Origin: Arthrobacter sp. PsM3
GTDB taxonomy: Bacteria > Actinomycetota > Actinomycetes > Actinomycetales > Micrococcaceae
Reading direction: 5' to 3'
Assembly (NCBI RefSeq): GCF_030433895.1
Contig: NZ_JARUXE010000002.1
Location: forward strand, 62,001-126,000
Length of the DNA stretch: 64,000 bases
Shown: piece by piece, positions 26,958 through 35,005 of the stretch
How positions within the stretch are numbered: the first letter of the stretch is position 1
Layout of the letters: every line of letters begins with the position of its first letter
Program-made: the position numbers and the translations under genes
Notes under the pieces: generated by a model
What the model was told of the DNA's origin: nothing
The model's input: the letters and a program-made list of their open reading frames with translations, nothing else
Database searches by the model: none

Positions 26958-27503
26958 TCAGTCCTGGGCGAGGATCGAGTACAGCCGACGACGTGCGTCG
27001 TTGAGCACCGTCACGGCCTCCTGCACCTGCTCCCGCGAGCCGGTGCGACCCACCTGGGATGCGGCCTGCGCGAGCTCGACGCCCGCTTTGGGCAGCGCCG
27101 CGAACCCGGTGCCCGACGCCGGGCCCGTTGACTGCCATGGCGCAGACTCATCGGTACCGGCTACATCCTCCCGGCCCGCTTCAGTCAGTGAGTAGATCTT
27201 GCGGCCGTTGGATTCCTCGGCGCTGATGAACCCCTCATCGGCCAGGAGCTGCAGCGTTGGGTAGACAGAGCCGGCGCTGGGCTTCCAGCTGCCACCGCTG
27301 CGCTCCTCGATTTCACGGATGATCTGATAGCCGTGCATCGGCCGCTCCGCGAGCAGGGCCAGCACCGCCGATCGCACCTCGCCTCGACCGGCCCTGGTGC
27401 CCGAGCGCTTCTCAAACCTTGAACGCAGCTCCTCAACGGCCTGCCACATGCCGTCGACATTGTTGCCGCGAAAGCCGCCTGCCGGGTGTGAATTACGCAT
27501 CAT
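26958..27503 (-). CDS. PadR-family transcriptional regulator
   Basis: This ~181-residue regulator has the PadR winged HTH: RSAVLALLAERPMHGYQIIR, GSVYPTLQLLADEGFIS, GRKIYSLTEAG. The C-terminal helix (VQEAVTVLNDARRRLYSIL) probably forms the dimer. Start ATG at 27503 (a second ATG follows directly) has GAGGAG five bases upstream. It is the first gene of a two-gene operon with the AarF kinase, and three 10-bp-spaced repeats lie upstream as likely operator. Confidence 0.88.
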   Translation of the reverse strand: MMRNSHPAGGFRGNNVDGMWQAVEELRSRFEKRSGTRAGRGEVRSAVLALLAERPMHGYQIIREIEERSGGSWKPSAGSVYPTLQLLADEGFISAEESNGRKIYSLTEAGREDVAGTDESAPWQSTGPASGTGFAALPKAGVELAQAASQVGRTGSREQVQEAVTVLNDARRRLYSILAQD

Positions 27504-27523
27504 GCTCTCCTCTGTGGACCGCG

Positions 27524-27550
27524 AACGATATACAACGATAGTCAACGATA
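27524..27550. promoter_or_regulatory. Three direct AACGATA repeats, putative PadR operator
   Basis: AACGATA occurs at 27524-27530, 27534-27540 and 27544-27550, exactly 10 bp apart, so all copies face the same side of the helix. The array lies 20-50 bases upstream of the padR start and in the expected promoter region. Autorepression is inferred from PadR biology. Confidence 0.6.
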
Positions 27551-27597
27551 CATCCCGACTCCCGGTCGCCGTCACGGACCCCAGCAATCCCCATTCC

Positions 27598-28377
27598 CTA
27601 GCTGTACTTCAGACTGAGCAGCAGAGCCTTCAGCCGGGCGTACTGTTCGGTGCCCATCCAGGCCTTCGCTGCGCCGGGCGAAGTGAAAGCCTGCCGGGTG
27701 GGTGAATCGCCGAAGATGACACTGGCGGTCAGGATCCCGTTGGGGAGCCACACCTGATTGGACCCCGAGGAATCGACCGGGGCCAGGAACTCGGAGGCCC
27801 GCCGGACGTCCATGAAGTAGTGGGCGGGGCCCGTGGTCCCGGGGTACTCGTCATAGGCAAAGCCGAATTCCGTAGCCTCCCCCCGCTTGTCGTTGATTGC
27901 GGGCACCGGTGCGTGATCCAAGACCGTCCGCTTCGCCGGTCCGGCAGCGCCATCACCGTACGTGCCACTGAGGACGCTGGCCACCTCCTGGCCGGACTGA
28001 TCCGTGATGACCGCGTCGAAGGAGTTCCTCTGCGCCTCCTGACTAAGTGCCGGGCCCGGCTTGGTCTTGATGCTCCACCCGGCCGGGTAGGAAAAGGAGA
28101 TGTGGCCGTCCGGGAACGTGTAGATCCGCATCGCCGGGGGCGCCGCAGCAGGAGCCGTGGGCGCGGGCGCCGGCACGGGCACGGTGGTCGCCGGTACTGC
28201 GGAACCGGATGCGGAACCGGTTGCAGATGGCAAGGCACCCGACTGCGTGCCCGGTCCTGCCTGGCCACTTGATGGCGCCGGAGTGCCGCACGCCGTGGCG
28301 GCCATGAGCCCGGCCAGGGCGGCAGCACTCAAAGTGGTTCGAACAGCGGCAGGCAGAGTCTTCACGGTGTCCCCCAT
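27598..28377 (-). CDS. Predicted secreted lipoprotein, unknown function
   Basis: This 259-residue protein has a hydrophobic signal sequence ending TTLSAAALAGLMAATACG, a probable but not ideal lipobox with Cys near residue 31. A Ser/Gly/Ala/Pro-rich linker (~35-80) precedes a folded domain beginning MRIYTFPDGHISFSYPAGW. I do not recognise the domain; the sequence fits extracellular lipoproteins of actinobacteria. It is the last chromosomal gene before the island's left attachment repeat, 73 bases away. Confidence 0.7.
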   Translation of the reverse strand: MGDTVKTLPAAVRTTLSAAALAGLMAATACGTPAPSSGQAGPGTQSGALPSATGSASGSAVPATTVPVPAPAPTAPAAAPPAMRIYTFPDGHISFSYPAGWSIKTKPGPALSQEAQRNSFDAVITDQSGQEVASVLSGTYGDGAAGPAKRTVLDHAPVPAINDKRGEATEFGFAYDEYPGTTGPAHYFMDVRRASEFLAPVDSSGSNQVWLPNGILTASVIFGDSPTRQAFTSPGAAKAWMGTEQYARLKALLLSLKYS

Positions 28378-28449
28378 GGATGAATCAGCAACGCGGCGGC
28401 AGTCTGCTGACCGTCACCATGCGCAGATCATAGCTGGGACAGTTTCCGG

Positions 28450-28553
28450 GCCAAAGTGTTATCAATGTGCCTAGCCATGCAGCCAGCGGTTCAAAATCCC
28501 CTGCAAATGGTGGAGCTAAGGAGATTCGAACTCCGGACCTCTTCGAGGCGAAC
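28450..28553 (-). repeat. attachment-site repeat with displaced tRNA-Ala 3' half
   Basis: Bases 28508-28553 copy the 3' half of tRNA-Ala(CGC), from the CCA end to the anticodon loop, with two base changes. The similarity continues beyond the tRNA end to GCCAAAGTGTTATCAA (28450-28465). Its partner is 36207-36311, and a 37-bp core (28498-28534) is identical in both. This is the expected footprint of site-specific integration into a tRNA gene. Confidence 0.85.
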
Positions 28554-28628
28554 CGAGATTGACGCTGGTGCACTCCATCTCATGCAAAAAGTGACACCCG
28601 TCGGGGAAAACGGCGAATAGAGGAATGC

Positions 28629-28856
28629 ATGAATACTGAACGCAATATCAAAACGATCCACAGGATGCCGGCGGAATTCTTGACGCGGGTTGAAGCCGCG
28701 CTCTACCTGCGTCGGTCCCCCGGGACGCTTGCCAACTGGGCCACCAAACGTCAGGGGCCCATCTTCCATCGCTTGCTCGGCGGCGCCGTGGTTTACGGCG
28801 CGGAAGACCTCGCCGACTGGCTTGAGGTACAACGCGTTTTGCCGAGCGCAGCATAA
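28629..28856 (+). CDS. Excisionase-like helix-turn-helix protein
   Basis: This 75-residue protein has a MerR/Xis-type HTH of the kind called helix-turn-helix domain 17: FLTRVEAALYLRRSPGTLANWATKR, then YGAEDLADWLEVQRV. Such proteins are recombination directionality factors of integrative elements. AGAGGA lies just upstream of the ATG. The stop overlaps the ATG of the integrase remnant (TAATG), a translational coupling typical of xis-int pairs. It is the first gene inside the left attachment repeat. Confidence 0.8.
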   Translation: MNTERNIKTIHRMPAEFLTRVEAALYLRRSPGTLANWATKRQGPIFHRLLGGAVVYGAEDLADWLEVQRVLPSAA

Positions 28857-29311
28857 TGGCCAACCACAAGATAAGCCCCGGCTCGTGGGACGGGATGTCA
28901 GAGCCAGCGAAACTGGCAAAGAACCTCTACAGGACGACAGGGCGTTACAGGACGTTGGACGGACTCCGTCGCCCGCAACGTTTTGCGACCGGCAGCACGC
29001 CACGCAAAGCCAAAATTGCCCTGCAGGCTGTCTTCGAGAGACTGGCTGCCGACGACCGGGCCAAGAAGAAAGCCGCCGACGAGAATGCAAAGACGAGACG
29101 CCAACAGGGGGTGAGACGCAGTTTGAGCCGCCCGGCCTGGACGCGTACTCGTGCCGCCGAACAGGGCCCGGAACTCAAGGCCGGCGAAGGCACCGCCTCC
29201 TTGGTGACCTCCGAGGTGTTCCTGGACGGTGGGCTCACCCGTCACGGGATCGCTCAAGCCCGATCGCGCACCTGGCCGCCGCGGCCTGAGCGTCCCGTCC
29301 TGCTCCTATGA
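28856..29311 (+). pseudogene. Tyrosine integrase N-terminal remnant
   Basis: The 151-residue frame begins directly at the xis stop. Its first ~70 residues (RTTGRYRTLDGLRRPQRFAT, then KAKIALQAVFERLAADD) resemble the arm-type DNA-binding domain at the N-terminus of actinobacterial tyrosine integrases. After about residue 80 the sequence is no longer integrase-like, and the catalytic Arg, His and Tyr region is absent. A functional enzyme is about 370-400 residues long. I read this as the 5' part of a decayed int gene; the alternative is an unrelated small protein. Confidence 0.6.
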
Positions 29312-29320
29312 ATCGGATGC

Positions 29321-29356
29321 CAAACGCCACCCGGCGGTTAGCCCGGTGGCGTTTTG
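29321..29356. terminator. Bidirectional terminator between int remnant and phosphoesterase
   Basis: AAACGCCACC (29322-29331) pairs with GGTGGCGTTT (29345-29354), with T-rich ends on both strands. It lies between the convergent integrase remnant and the minus-strand phosphoesterase gene. Confidence 0.65.
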
Positions 29357-29398
29357 TGGTGATGCAGCGCTGACGATCAGGTCCGGAGTCCCTGGGTT

Positions 29399-31126
29399 TT
29401 AATTCCCGAAGTCCTTGCCGTCCTGATTGTCGGATTTGTCGTCTTTGCCTTTGGTGATGGATTCGACGGCGCCGGTTTGTTCATTGAGCAGGACCTTGTC
29501 GGTGCGCAACTTGTCGAAGTTGAACATCCCGTTCACTGAGCCGGCGGTGGCGTCTGCGGAGGCGTCTCCGATCTGGCCGGTGTGCCAGTTGTCCTCGATG
29601 AACCGCAGGATCGATGCCTGGTCCGTTTGGGTGTGGTCCACGGAATTTTTCTTCGCGTAGGGGGAGATGACCACCAGCGGCTGGCGCGGGCCGGGTCCGC
29701 AGCGGTCAGCGTAACCGCCGGCCATCGGCACTCCGCCGGCTGCGGCGTTTTGGCACCACGCGGCGTCGTCGGTGGTGTTGGAGGAGTTCTTCACCTTGGC
29801 GGCGGCGTGGTCGTACCAGCCGTCCGAATCATCGTAGGCGAGGACCACAGCGGTGTTTTCCCAGTTCTTGGACTTCTGGATCTCGTTCACGGTGTTGGTG
29901 ATGAACTTCTGCTCATCGACCGGATCAGAGTAGCCTGCGTGTCCGTCCTGGGACATGCCCGCCTTCAGGAAGGACACCGCCGGCATGTTGTCCGTGTTGA
30001 CGACCTTGTTGAACGAGCTGAGGTCGTACTGGTGGTTCGCCTGGCCGTTGTGGCCGATTTCCGCGTCGGACGCCGGAGCCGCGTGATGCGGGTTGGCGGT
30101 GGAGGCGTAATACTGGAACGGCTGGTGGTGCGGGGAGTAGTCCACGACGCTCCCGCCGGCCGCATTCGTGTGGCTGGACAGGCACGAAGCCGGGGTGGTC
30201 TCAGTCGCGGCGCTCGTGGGGGTGAAGCCGCCCTGGAACCAGCCCCAGGAGGTGCCTTTGGCGTTGAGCAGGTCGCCGATGTTCTTCCCGGCCATGCCGG
30301 CCAGGTTGTTTGTCTTGGCGTGGCTGTTGTTCGAGCAGTCGTCGTGGACCGGGTCCGGGTCGTTGATGACGGTCCCGACGCCGTTGGCATCGGGCTGGCG
30401 GACAACGCTGCTTCCTGCTGCCGGAGTGGCCACGGGCTGCCCGGCGGCGGTGTATTCGGTGGCGCCGTGGGTCTGGCCCGAGACGAGATTCAGGGCGCCG
30501 GGGGTGGAGGGGCCGAAGGCGGTGCTGAAGTGGTTATCGCTCATCGAGTAGTTCTGGGCGTAGTTCCAGATCCCGGTAACGGTGTTGCCGTCGTAGTAGT
30601 CCATGGTCAGCCCGGCGCGCCCGTACTGGTTCGTGCCGCAGGAATCGCGGCTGGTGAACTGGACAAACTTGTCCATCGCCCCGCCGTTGTAGGCCTTCTG
30701 CTCGGCGGTGTAGTTGTGGTCCTGATCGCAGGTGACAGCCTGCATCGGTGAGAGCCGGGCCGGCTGGGCGGCGTTGGGGTTGTTCGGTGCCAGCAGTCCG
30801 GCGGTGGCCAGGGTGTTGATGTCCTTGGGCGTGTTTTTCGCGGCGGTGAAGGCTGCCGCCGGGGTGCCGGTGCCCTGCTGGGTTTCCCCGGGGGTGTTGG
30901 CGGCCTTGGGGTAGGTGGCGAAGTAGTGGTCGAAGGAGACGTTCTCCTGGAAGATCACGACCACGTGTTGGATCGGGGTCGCGGTGCCACCGTGGTTTTC
31001 GCCTGCGGTGGCGGGGCCTGCGCCCACGCCAACCAGGCCAGCGGTGAGCGCCGAGGCCCCCAATGCTACTGCGCCGGTAGCGGCGGCGATCCGCTGCCGG
31101 GTGAATCGTTGTGCTGAGTGAATCAT
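29399..31126 (-). CDS. Secreted phosphoesterase (phospholipase C/acid phosphatase family)
   Basis: This 575-residue exported enzyme belongs to the phosphoesterase family that includes non-hemolytic phospholipase C and acid phosphatase AcpA. The signature IQHVVVIFQENVSFDHYF is near residue 52, with later conserved VLAYDDSDGWYDH and PLVVISPYAKKN segments that carry metal ligands. A hydrophobic signal sequence (AAATGAVALGASALTAGLVGV) ends in an AxA-like site; there is no clear twin-arginine motif. It is the second gene after the DUF6454-like gene on the same strand and may be co-transcribed. It probably releases phosphate outside the cell; the substrate is not defined. Confidence 0.87.
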   Translation of the reverse strand: MIHSAQRFTRQRIAAATGAVALGASALTAGLVGVGAGPATAGENHGGTATPIQHVVVIFQENVSFDHYFATYPKAANTPGETQQGTGTPAAAFTAAKNTPKDINTLATAGLLAPNNPNAAQPARLSPMQAVTCDQDHNYTAEQKAYNGGAMDKFVQFTSRDSCGTNQYGRAGLTMDYYDGNTVTGIWNYAQNYSMSDNHFSTAFGPSTPGALNLVSGQTHGATEYTAAGQPVATPAAGSSVVRQPDANGVGTVINDPDPVHDDCSNNSHAKTNNLAGMAGKNIGDLLNAKGTSWGWFQGGFTPTSAATETTPASCLSSHTNAAGGSVVDYSPHHQPFQYYASTANPHHAAPASDAEIGHNGQANHQYDLSSFNKVVNTDNMPAVSFLKAGMSQDGHAGYSDPVDEQKFITNTVNEIQKSKNWENTAVVLAYDDSDGWYDHAAAKVKNSSNTTDDAAWCQNAAAGGVPMAGGYADRCGPGPRQPLVVISPYAKKNSVDHTQTDQASILRFIEDNWHTGQIGDASADATAGSVNGMFNFDKLRTDKVLLNEQTGAVESITKGKDDKSDNQDGKDFGN

Positions 31127-31231
31127 GGAATGTCCAATCGTTCCTGTTCAGGGGTGGCTATAGCGGGCGGCCAGCGTCCCTGGGCTGCGCTTGTGGCCCG
31201 TCAGCCACCGCAGTCCGAGACCCGGCGCGGG

Positions 31232-32254
31232 TTACTTGGCGGCGGTGACGGCGGCTTCGTAGGTGAGGATTTCGGTGCCGTTGCCTTCGTCGCCGTTGTC
31301 CGGGGCGACCTTCATGGTCAGGTGGTTCCCGTCGGCGGTCATCTTGAACGGGTTGCGGGTGGCGACGTGCCCGGCGGTGGACCACTGCTGGAAGGGAACG
31401 TCGCGGATGACGCCGTGGGTCTTGAGGTCGATCATCGCCATACCGCCGAGTTCGTAGGTGGCAGCGGTGCCTCCGGCTGCCGGGGTCTGCGGGAGGTTGG
31501 TGATCCCGTCGCAGAGCATCTTGGAGTTGGGCACGTACTGGCAGTCCTGGTAGTCGATGAAGTAGTTCGGGTTCTCCCAGGTTGATAGCTGTTTGCCCTG
31601 CAGGTCCCATTCGGCGAAGCGGCGCGAACCCCAGGTGTTGCCGACCAGGTGGCCGGTCTGCTTGTCCATCACGATGCCGCCGAAGTGGTCTTTGACCTCG
31701 AACTGCTTGTGCACATCCAGGGAGTTCGCGTCGACGCGGTAGATGATGGCGCTGCTGTCGGGTCGGTACTGGGCCACGGGCACCCAGACGTTGGTGCCGT
31801 CGAAGTCAATCCCGCCCGGGTGATACATGTCGCCTTCGCCCAGGATGATGTCCTTCTGCAGGTTCCCGGCCTTGTCCATGACGAAGAGGTGGCCGACGCC
31901 CTTGCCCGGGGTGCGGTCGAAGCCGCCCTGCGGGGTCGGGAACTTCACGGTCGGCTCGGTGATCTGCACGGCCGAGAGGAAGATGTGGTCCTGGCTGTAG
32001 GCGATGCCCTCGGTGTGGTACGTCGGGAAGTTCAGCTTCAGCTTCGAGGTCTGCTGCCACTTCGTGTTCCGGTCAACACTGTTGAACGCGTCGGCCAGGG
32101 CAGTGTCCGTTTCGGCGTGGGCGCCGGACCCGGCGCCGCCCTGCTGGTCGTTGTTGCCGGCGGCCTGGGCGGCCACTGTGCCGCCGATAGCGGACGCGGC
32201 CAGGACGATGGCTGCGGCGGCCGTGAGGATGCCTCGGGTGCGGGTGGCGCTCAT
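31232..32254 (-). CDS. DUF6454-like secreted protein, beta-propeller-type repeats
   Basis: This 340-residue protein has a signal peptide (GILTAAAAIVLAASAIGGTVAAQAA) and then repeated short strands with Gly/Asp turns (HTEGIAYSQDHIFLSA, YHPGGIDFDGTNVWVP, HFGGIVMDKQTGHLVG), the look of a beta-propeller. It most resembles the DUF6454 family; function unknown. ATG at 32254 is chosen for GAGAGG seven bases upstream. It is upstream of the phosphoesterase on the same strand, with a 105-base gap, so a shared role in phosphate-ester use is plausible but unproven. Confidence 0.7.
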   Translation of the reverse strand: MSATRTRGILTAAAAIVLAASAIGGTVAAQAAGNNDQQGGAGSGAHAETDTALADAFNSVDRNTKWQQTSKLKLNFPTYHTEGIAYSQDHIFLSAVQITEPTVKFPTPQGGFDRTPGKGVGHLFVMDKAGNLQKDIILGEGDMYHPGGIDFDGTNVWVPVAQYRPDSSAIIYRVDANSLDVHKQFEVKDHFGGIVMDKQTGHLVGNTWGSRRFAEWDLQGKQLSTWENPNYFIDYQDCQYVPNSKMLCDGITNLPQTPAAGGTAATYELGGMAMIDLKTHGVIRDVPFQQWSTAGHVATRNPFKMTADGNHLTMKVAPDNGDEGNGTEILTYEAAVTAAK

Positions 32255-32265
32255 GGTGGAGCCTC

Positions 32266-32475
32266 TCAAAAGGGGTCGGTTCGCATCAACAGGTCGTTAC
32301 GGTACTTCCCGGTCATGAACCACCGGGGCGGGCTGATGAACAGCAGGTTGCCGAGGGCGGCCCTGGCTAGTTCGGCGTCCTGCCGGCTGGGATATTTCGC
32401 CTGGTCCGCATGTTCAGCCGAGCCGGCGGCGTTTGCGTGGGAATCCGAATTCGCGTTCTGGATCAGCGTGGGCAT
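32266..32475 (-). CDS. Possible 69-residue ORF
   Basis: An ORF from ATG at 32475 ends 11 bases before the DUF6454-like start. The product is polar and then aromatic at the end (ALGNLLFISPPRWFMTGKYR). A GAGG lies only three bases before the ATG, which is too close to be good. I recognise no family. It may be a small gene of the same operon or a chance ORF; codon usage looks mixed. Confidence 0.3.
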   Translation of the reverse strand: MPTLIQNANSDSHANAAGSAEHADQAKYPSRQDAELARAALGNLLFISPPRWFMTGKYRNDLLMRTDPF

Positions 32476-32519
32476 GCACCTCGACGAACAAATAGCCCTC
32501 AACGGATACCCATCCTGAC

Positions 32520-32562
32520 CACAAAATGCCCCGGACCATTGCTGGCGCCGGGGCATTTTGTG
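32520..32562. terminator. Bidirectional terminator after the PspA remnant
   Basis: A perfect 15-bp stem (CACAAAATGCCCCGG, 32520-32534, with 32548-32562) has A/T runs in the lower stem on both strands. It lies eight bases after the stop of the minus-strand PspA remnant. Confidence 0.8.
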
Positions 32563-32569
32563 ATCATTC

Positions 32570-33100
32570 TCAGGCGTCGAGTGACGTCTGCGGGCTCCCT
32601 GACTTCAGCGCGGCGAGGCGGGCCTCCACTTCGGTCTGCTCACCGAGGTCTTCCAGGGACGCGAACTGGGACTCCAGCGAGGAGGAGCCCAGTTCCTGCT
32701 CGCCGCGGACGGTGGCCTCCTGGCGGCGGATCTTCTCCTCGAACCAGCTGATAGAGGAGGTAGGGTCCCCGGCGGTGACGGCGGCCATCGCGTCGTGGAT
32801 CTGGGACTGGGCCTTGGCGAGGTTGTCGAACTTGTCGGCGTCCGCGGCGTTCCCGGCGGAGCGGTACTCGTCGGCCCTGTGGGATGCGGCGATGGTCTTG
32901 CATCCCCACTCGGTGGCGTCGGCGACGGCGGTCCTGTGCTCATCCTCGGCCAGGCGCAGGCTGCCGATGGTCTGGGCGACGGCGGACTCGGCTACGGCTT
33001 CGGCTTCGGCTTCGGCTTCGGCTTCGGCTTCGGAGATGTTCCAGTAGGCGGGCGATTCGAATCGTATGTGTCCGGCGCTCAGGATTTCCACCAACCTCAA
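32570..33100 (-). pseudogene. Truncated PspA/IM30-family remnant
   Basis: The 176-residue product keeps the C-terminal parts of actinobacterial PspA-like proteins: RLAEDEHRTAVADATEWG, the ADKFDNLAK segment, PTSSISWFEEKIRRQEATV and the end LEDLGEQTEVEARLAALKSG. The N-terminal amphipathic helix is gone, replaced by a short unrelated start and a simple Ala-Glu repeat. DNLAK joins directly to AQSQIHDA, so the central ~50-60-residue coiled coil seems deleted. Full-length members have about 230-270 residues and stabilise the cytoplasmic membrane. Internal deletion and lost N-terminus make function doubtful. Confidence 0.6.
32995..33030. repeat. Six tandem CGGCTT hexanucleotide units
   Basis: Six exact copies of CGGCTT run from 32995 to 33030. 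On the minus strand they encode alternating Ala-Glu in the PspA remnant. The repeat could expand or shrink by slippage without changing frame. Confidence 0.85.
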
Positions 33101-33104
33101 GACC

Positions 33105-33140
33105 CACGACAGGGCCTGTATGGTTCCAGGCCCTGTCGTG
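33105..33140 (-). terminator. Hairpin after the phosphodiester-glycosidase gene
   Basis: CACGACAGGGCCT (33105-33117) pairs perfectly with 33128-33140 around a 10-base loop. It lies 33 bases after the stop of the minus-strand glycosidase gene. There is no clear T-run, so it may be a weak terminator. Confidence 0.5.
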
Positions 33141-33172
33141 AGACTCTGCCGGTTGTCGCCGGCACGCTTGCT

Positions 33173-34846
33173 CTACTTGGTTGCGTCCCGCAGCAGATCG
33201 TCTTTGCGGGAGGGGAGCACGAGGAGGGCGTCCCCGACGGCCCGTTCCGCACCACCGGAGGGGCTGTTGAGGACGGTTCCGCGGGCAACGGCTGTTGTTG
33301 AGCCACCGCCGTCAAGGTTCATGGCCTGGACCATGCCCAGGGACGAAGCGACGTCGGCTTCTTCCTTGAGGCTCAGCCCGAGCGAGGCAGTTGAGCGTCC
33401 GTCGGCGGTGACCAGCAGGGTGTTCCCCTGGGCATCGGTCCCGGCGAAGGTGCGGGGGTTCCGCTTGTGGACCCAGCCATAGTAGAAGCTGTTCCCGTCG
33501 TTGGGGTGGACCATGCCGTCATGCTTTACGGTGACGTCTTCCTTCCCGTTCTTGATGAGCACTGGGCCGCCATTGACGATGCTGGTGGCCGTGTCCGTGT
33601 GGACGGTTTTCCCGTCCTGGCCGGCGAGGCCGGTGCCGATTTTGAGCTTGGCGCCCACCGGGGCGAGTGCACGGAGTTTGGCGACATCGTTGCCGATGGC
33701 CTGGACGGTGTGGCCGCCGGCGGGAACGGACTCGCCGCGGGTTTCGGAGACGGCGGCGACGGTGTCGTGGCTGTCCACCGCGACTTCAAGACCGGGGCCG
33801 GCGGGAGTGGTCGGTCCGAAGTCCGGGGTGAAGGTGACAATCTCATTGGCGTTCGTGCAGGTGACGTCATGAAGCGCGAGCGGGGTGGGCAGGTCGTGTG
33901 CACCGCCGCAGTTGCGGATCAGGCCAGGGACCCGGTCAATGCCGTCCAGGGCCGTCTCACCGGAGGTGGAGGAAAGGGACCCGGCCCAGGTGAGGCGCTC
34001 GATGCTGGTCGCGTTCTTCTTCCCGTCGATGACGAGGGCGGGGCGGTCCGCGACAGGCTCGCTGAGGGTCTTGCCGCCGTAGACACCGACACCTGCAGGG
34101 TCGCCTTCGGCGCCGGCCTTCGGGTCAAAGACGAAGTAGCCGGCGTTGACCCCGGCGATGGCGTGCGCATCGGCCGCCAGCTGGCTGGTTGTTTCCCGTT
34201 TCTCCAGGTCCGGGCCGAACGAGGCGGCGAGCTCACCCTTGTACGACTTGGGGTCGATCGTGATGACTTCAAGGTTCCACGGTCCGCGGGTCTTCGTGCT
34301 GGTGTCCGTGTCGCCGTCCCAGCCGGTATAGATCACCGAGGAGGCAAACCCTGCCGCCTTGATCTTGGCGACGGTGGCGTCCCCGGCGGCCTTCGCGGTG
34401 AAGTCGCCGGCCCGGACCCGGTAGCCCAGATCGCCGCCGGCATCAGCCAGCTGTGGGGACTGGACGTGTTCGACGCGGGCGTCGACGCCGGCGGCTTTGA
34501 GCTTGTCGGCGGTGGCCTGGGCCTTGGCTTGGCTGGAGAGCGCCGAGGCTGGCGCATCTGGATCCGGCGAATCGGAGGGAATGGCCACTTCCGCGGTCCA
34601 GAAGAGTGCGGAGTCCGCCCCGCCGCGGCTGATCTTTGTCAGTGTGACGCCCGGGGCCAGTGTTGTCACCGTCCGGTTTTCGGGCAGATCGGTAGCTCCG
34701 AGGTTGAGGTGGACGGGCTGGCCCGGGCCGTTGTCGCTCCTCTGTCCGTCGTCGGCCTGGGTGGGGCCGGGGCTGAGGAACGCCGAACAGACGGCGAGGA
34801 TCAGCCCGCCGGTCAGGGCGCTGCGGTGCGTGAGGGGGGATTTCAT
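33173..34846 (-). CDS. Secreted phosphodiester glycosidase with SPOR domain
   Basis: This ~557-residue exported protein has a signal peptide (ALTGGLILAVCSAFLSPG), a SPOR-like region (QATADKLKAAGVDARVEHVQ and GYRVRAGDFTAKAAGDATV, ~105-170) and a C-terminal phosphodiester glycosidase (NAGPA) domain: VNAGYFVF, then GMVQAMNLDGGGSTTAV. NAGPA-type domains cleave sugar-phosphodiester bonds, and SPOR domains bind denuded peptidoglycan, so cell-wall polymers such as teichoic acids are a plausible substrate. ATG at 34846 is chosen because it starts the signal sequence; a frame start at 34897 adds 17 residues. Confidence 0.85.
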   Translation of the reverse strand: MKSPLTHRSALTGGLILAVCSAFLSPGPTQADDGQRSDNGPGQPVHLNLGATDLPENRTVTTLAPGVTLTKISRGGADSALFWTAEVAIPSDSPDPDAPASALSSQAKAQATADKLKAAGVDARVEHVQSPQLADAGGDLGYRVRAGDFTAKAAGDATVAKIKAAGFASSVIYTGWDGDTDTSTKTRGPWNLEVITIDPKSYKGELAASFGPDLEKRETTSQLAADAHAIAGVNAGYFVFDPKAGAEGDPAGVGVYGGKTLSEPVADRPALVIDGKKNATSIERLTWAGSLSSTSGETALDGIDRVPGLIRNCGGAHDLPTPLALHDVTCTNANEIVTFTPDFGPTTPAGPGLEVAVDSHDTVAAVSETRGESVPAGGHTVQAIGNDVAKLRALAPVGAKLKIGTGLAGQDGKTVHTDTATSIVNGGPVLIKNGKEDVTVKHDGMVHPNDGNSFYYGWVHKRNPRTFAGTDAQGNTLLVTADGRSTASLGLSLKEEADVASSLGMVQAMNLDGGGSTTAVARGTVLNSPSGGAERAVGDALLVLPSRKDDLLRDATK

Positions 34847-35005
34847 GCATCCAACGTATAGAGGCCTGACTGCCGGACTCGACCAATAGTCGGACATGGA
34901 GGGTCTATTGCCCGAATCTTCACCGCGCGTTCACGCGAGGCCGGCGAGTGAGCGGATTTCTGCGGGCCGCACATATGGGGGGTACCCACTACCCGAGGAG
35001 TTCCC

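Noticed and set aside
26953-27138. N-terminal extension of the second AarF kinase into padR
   Set aside because: It is out of frame with padR, lacks family similarity and a ribosome binding site; the start just after the padR stop is better.
28508-28553. A second functional tRNA-Ala gene
   Set aside because: Only the 3' half is present, the 5' half and D-arm are absent, so it cannot fold as a tRNA. It is an attachment-site remnant.
29582-30751. 389-codon plus-strand frame opposite the phosphoesterase gene
   Set aside because: Valine/glycine-rich shadow frame; the minus strand encodes a recognisable enzyme with signal peptide.
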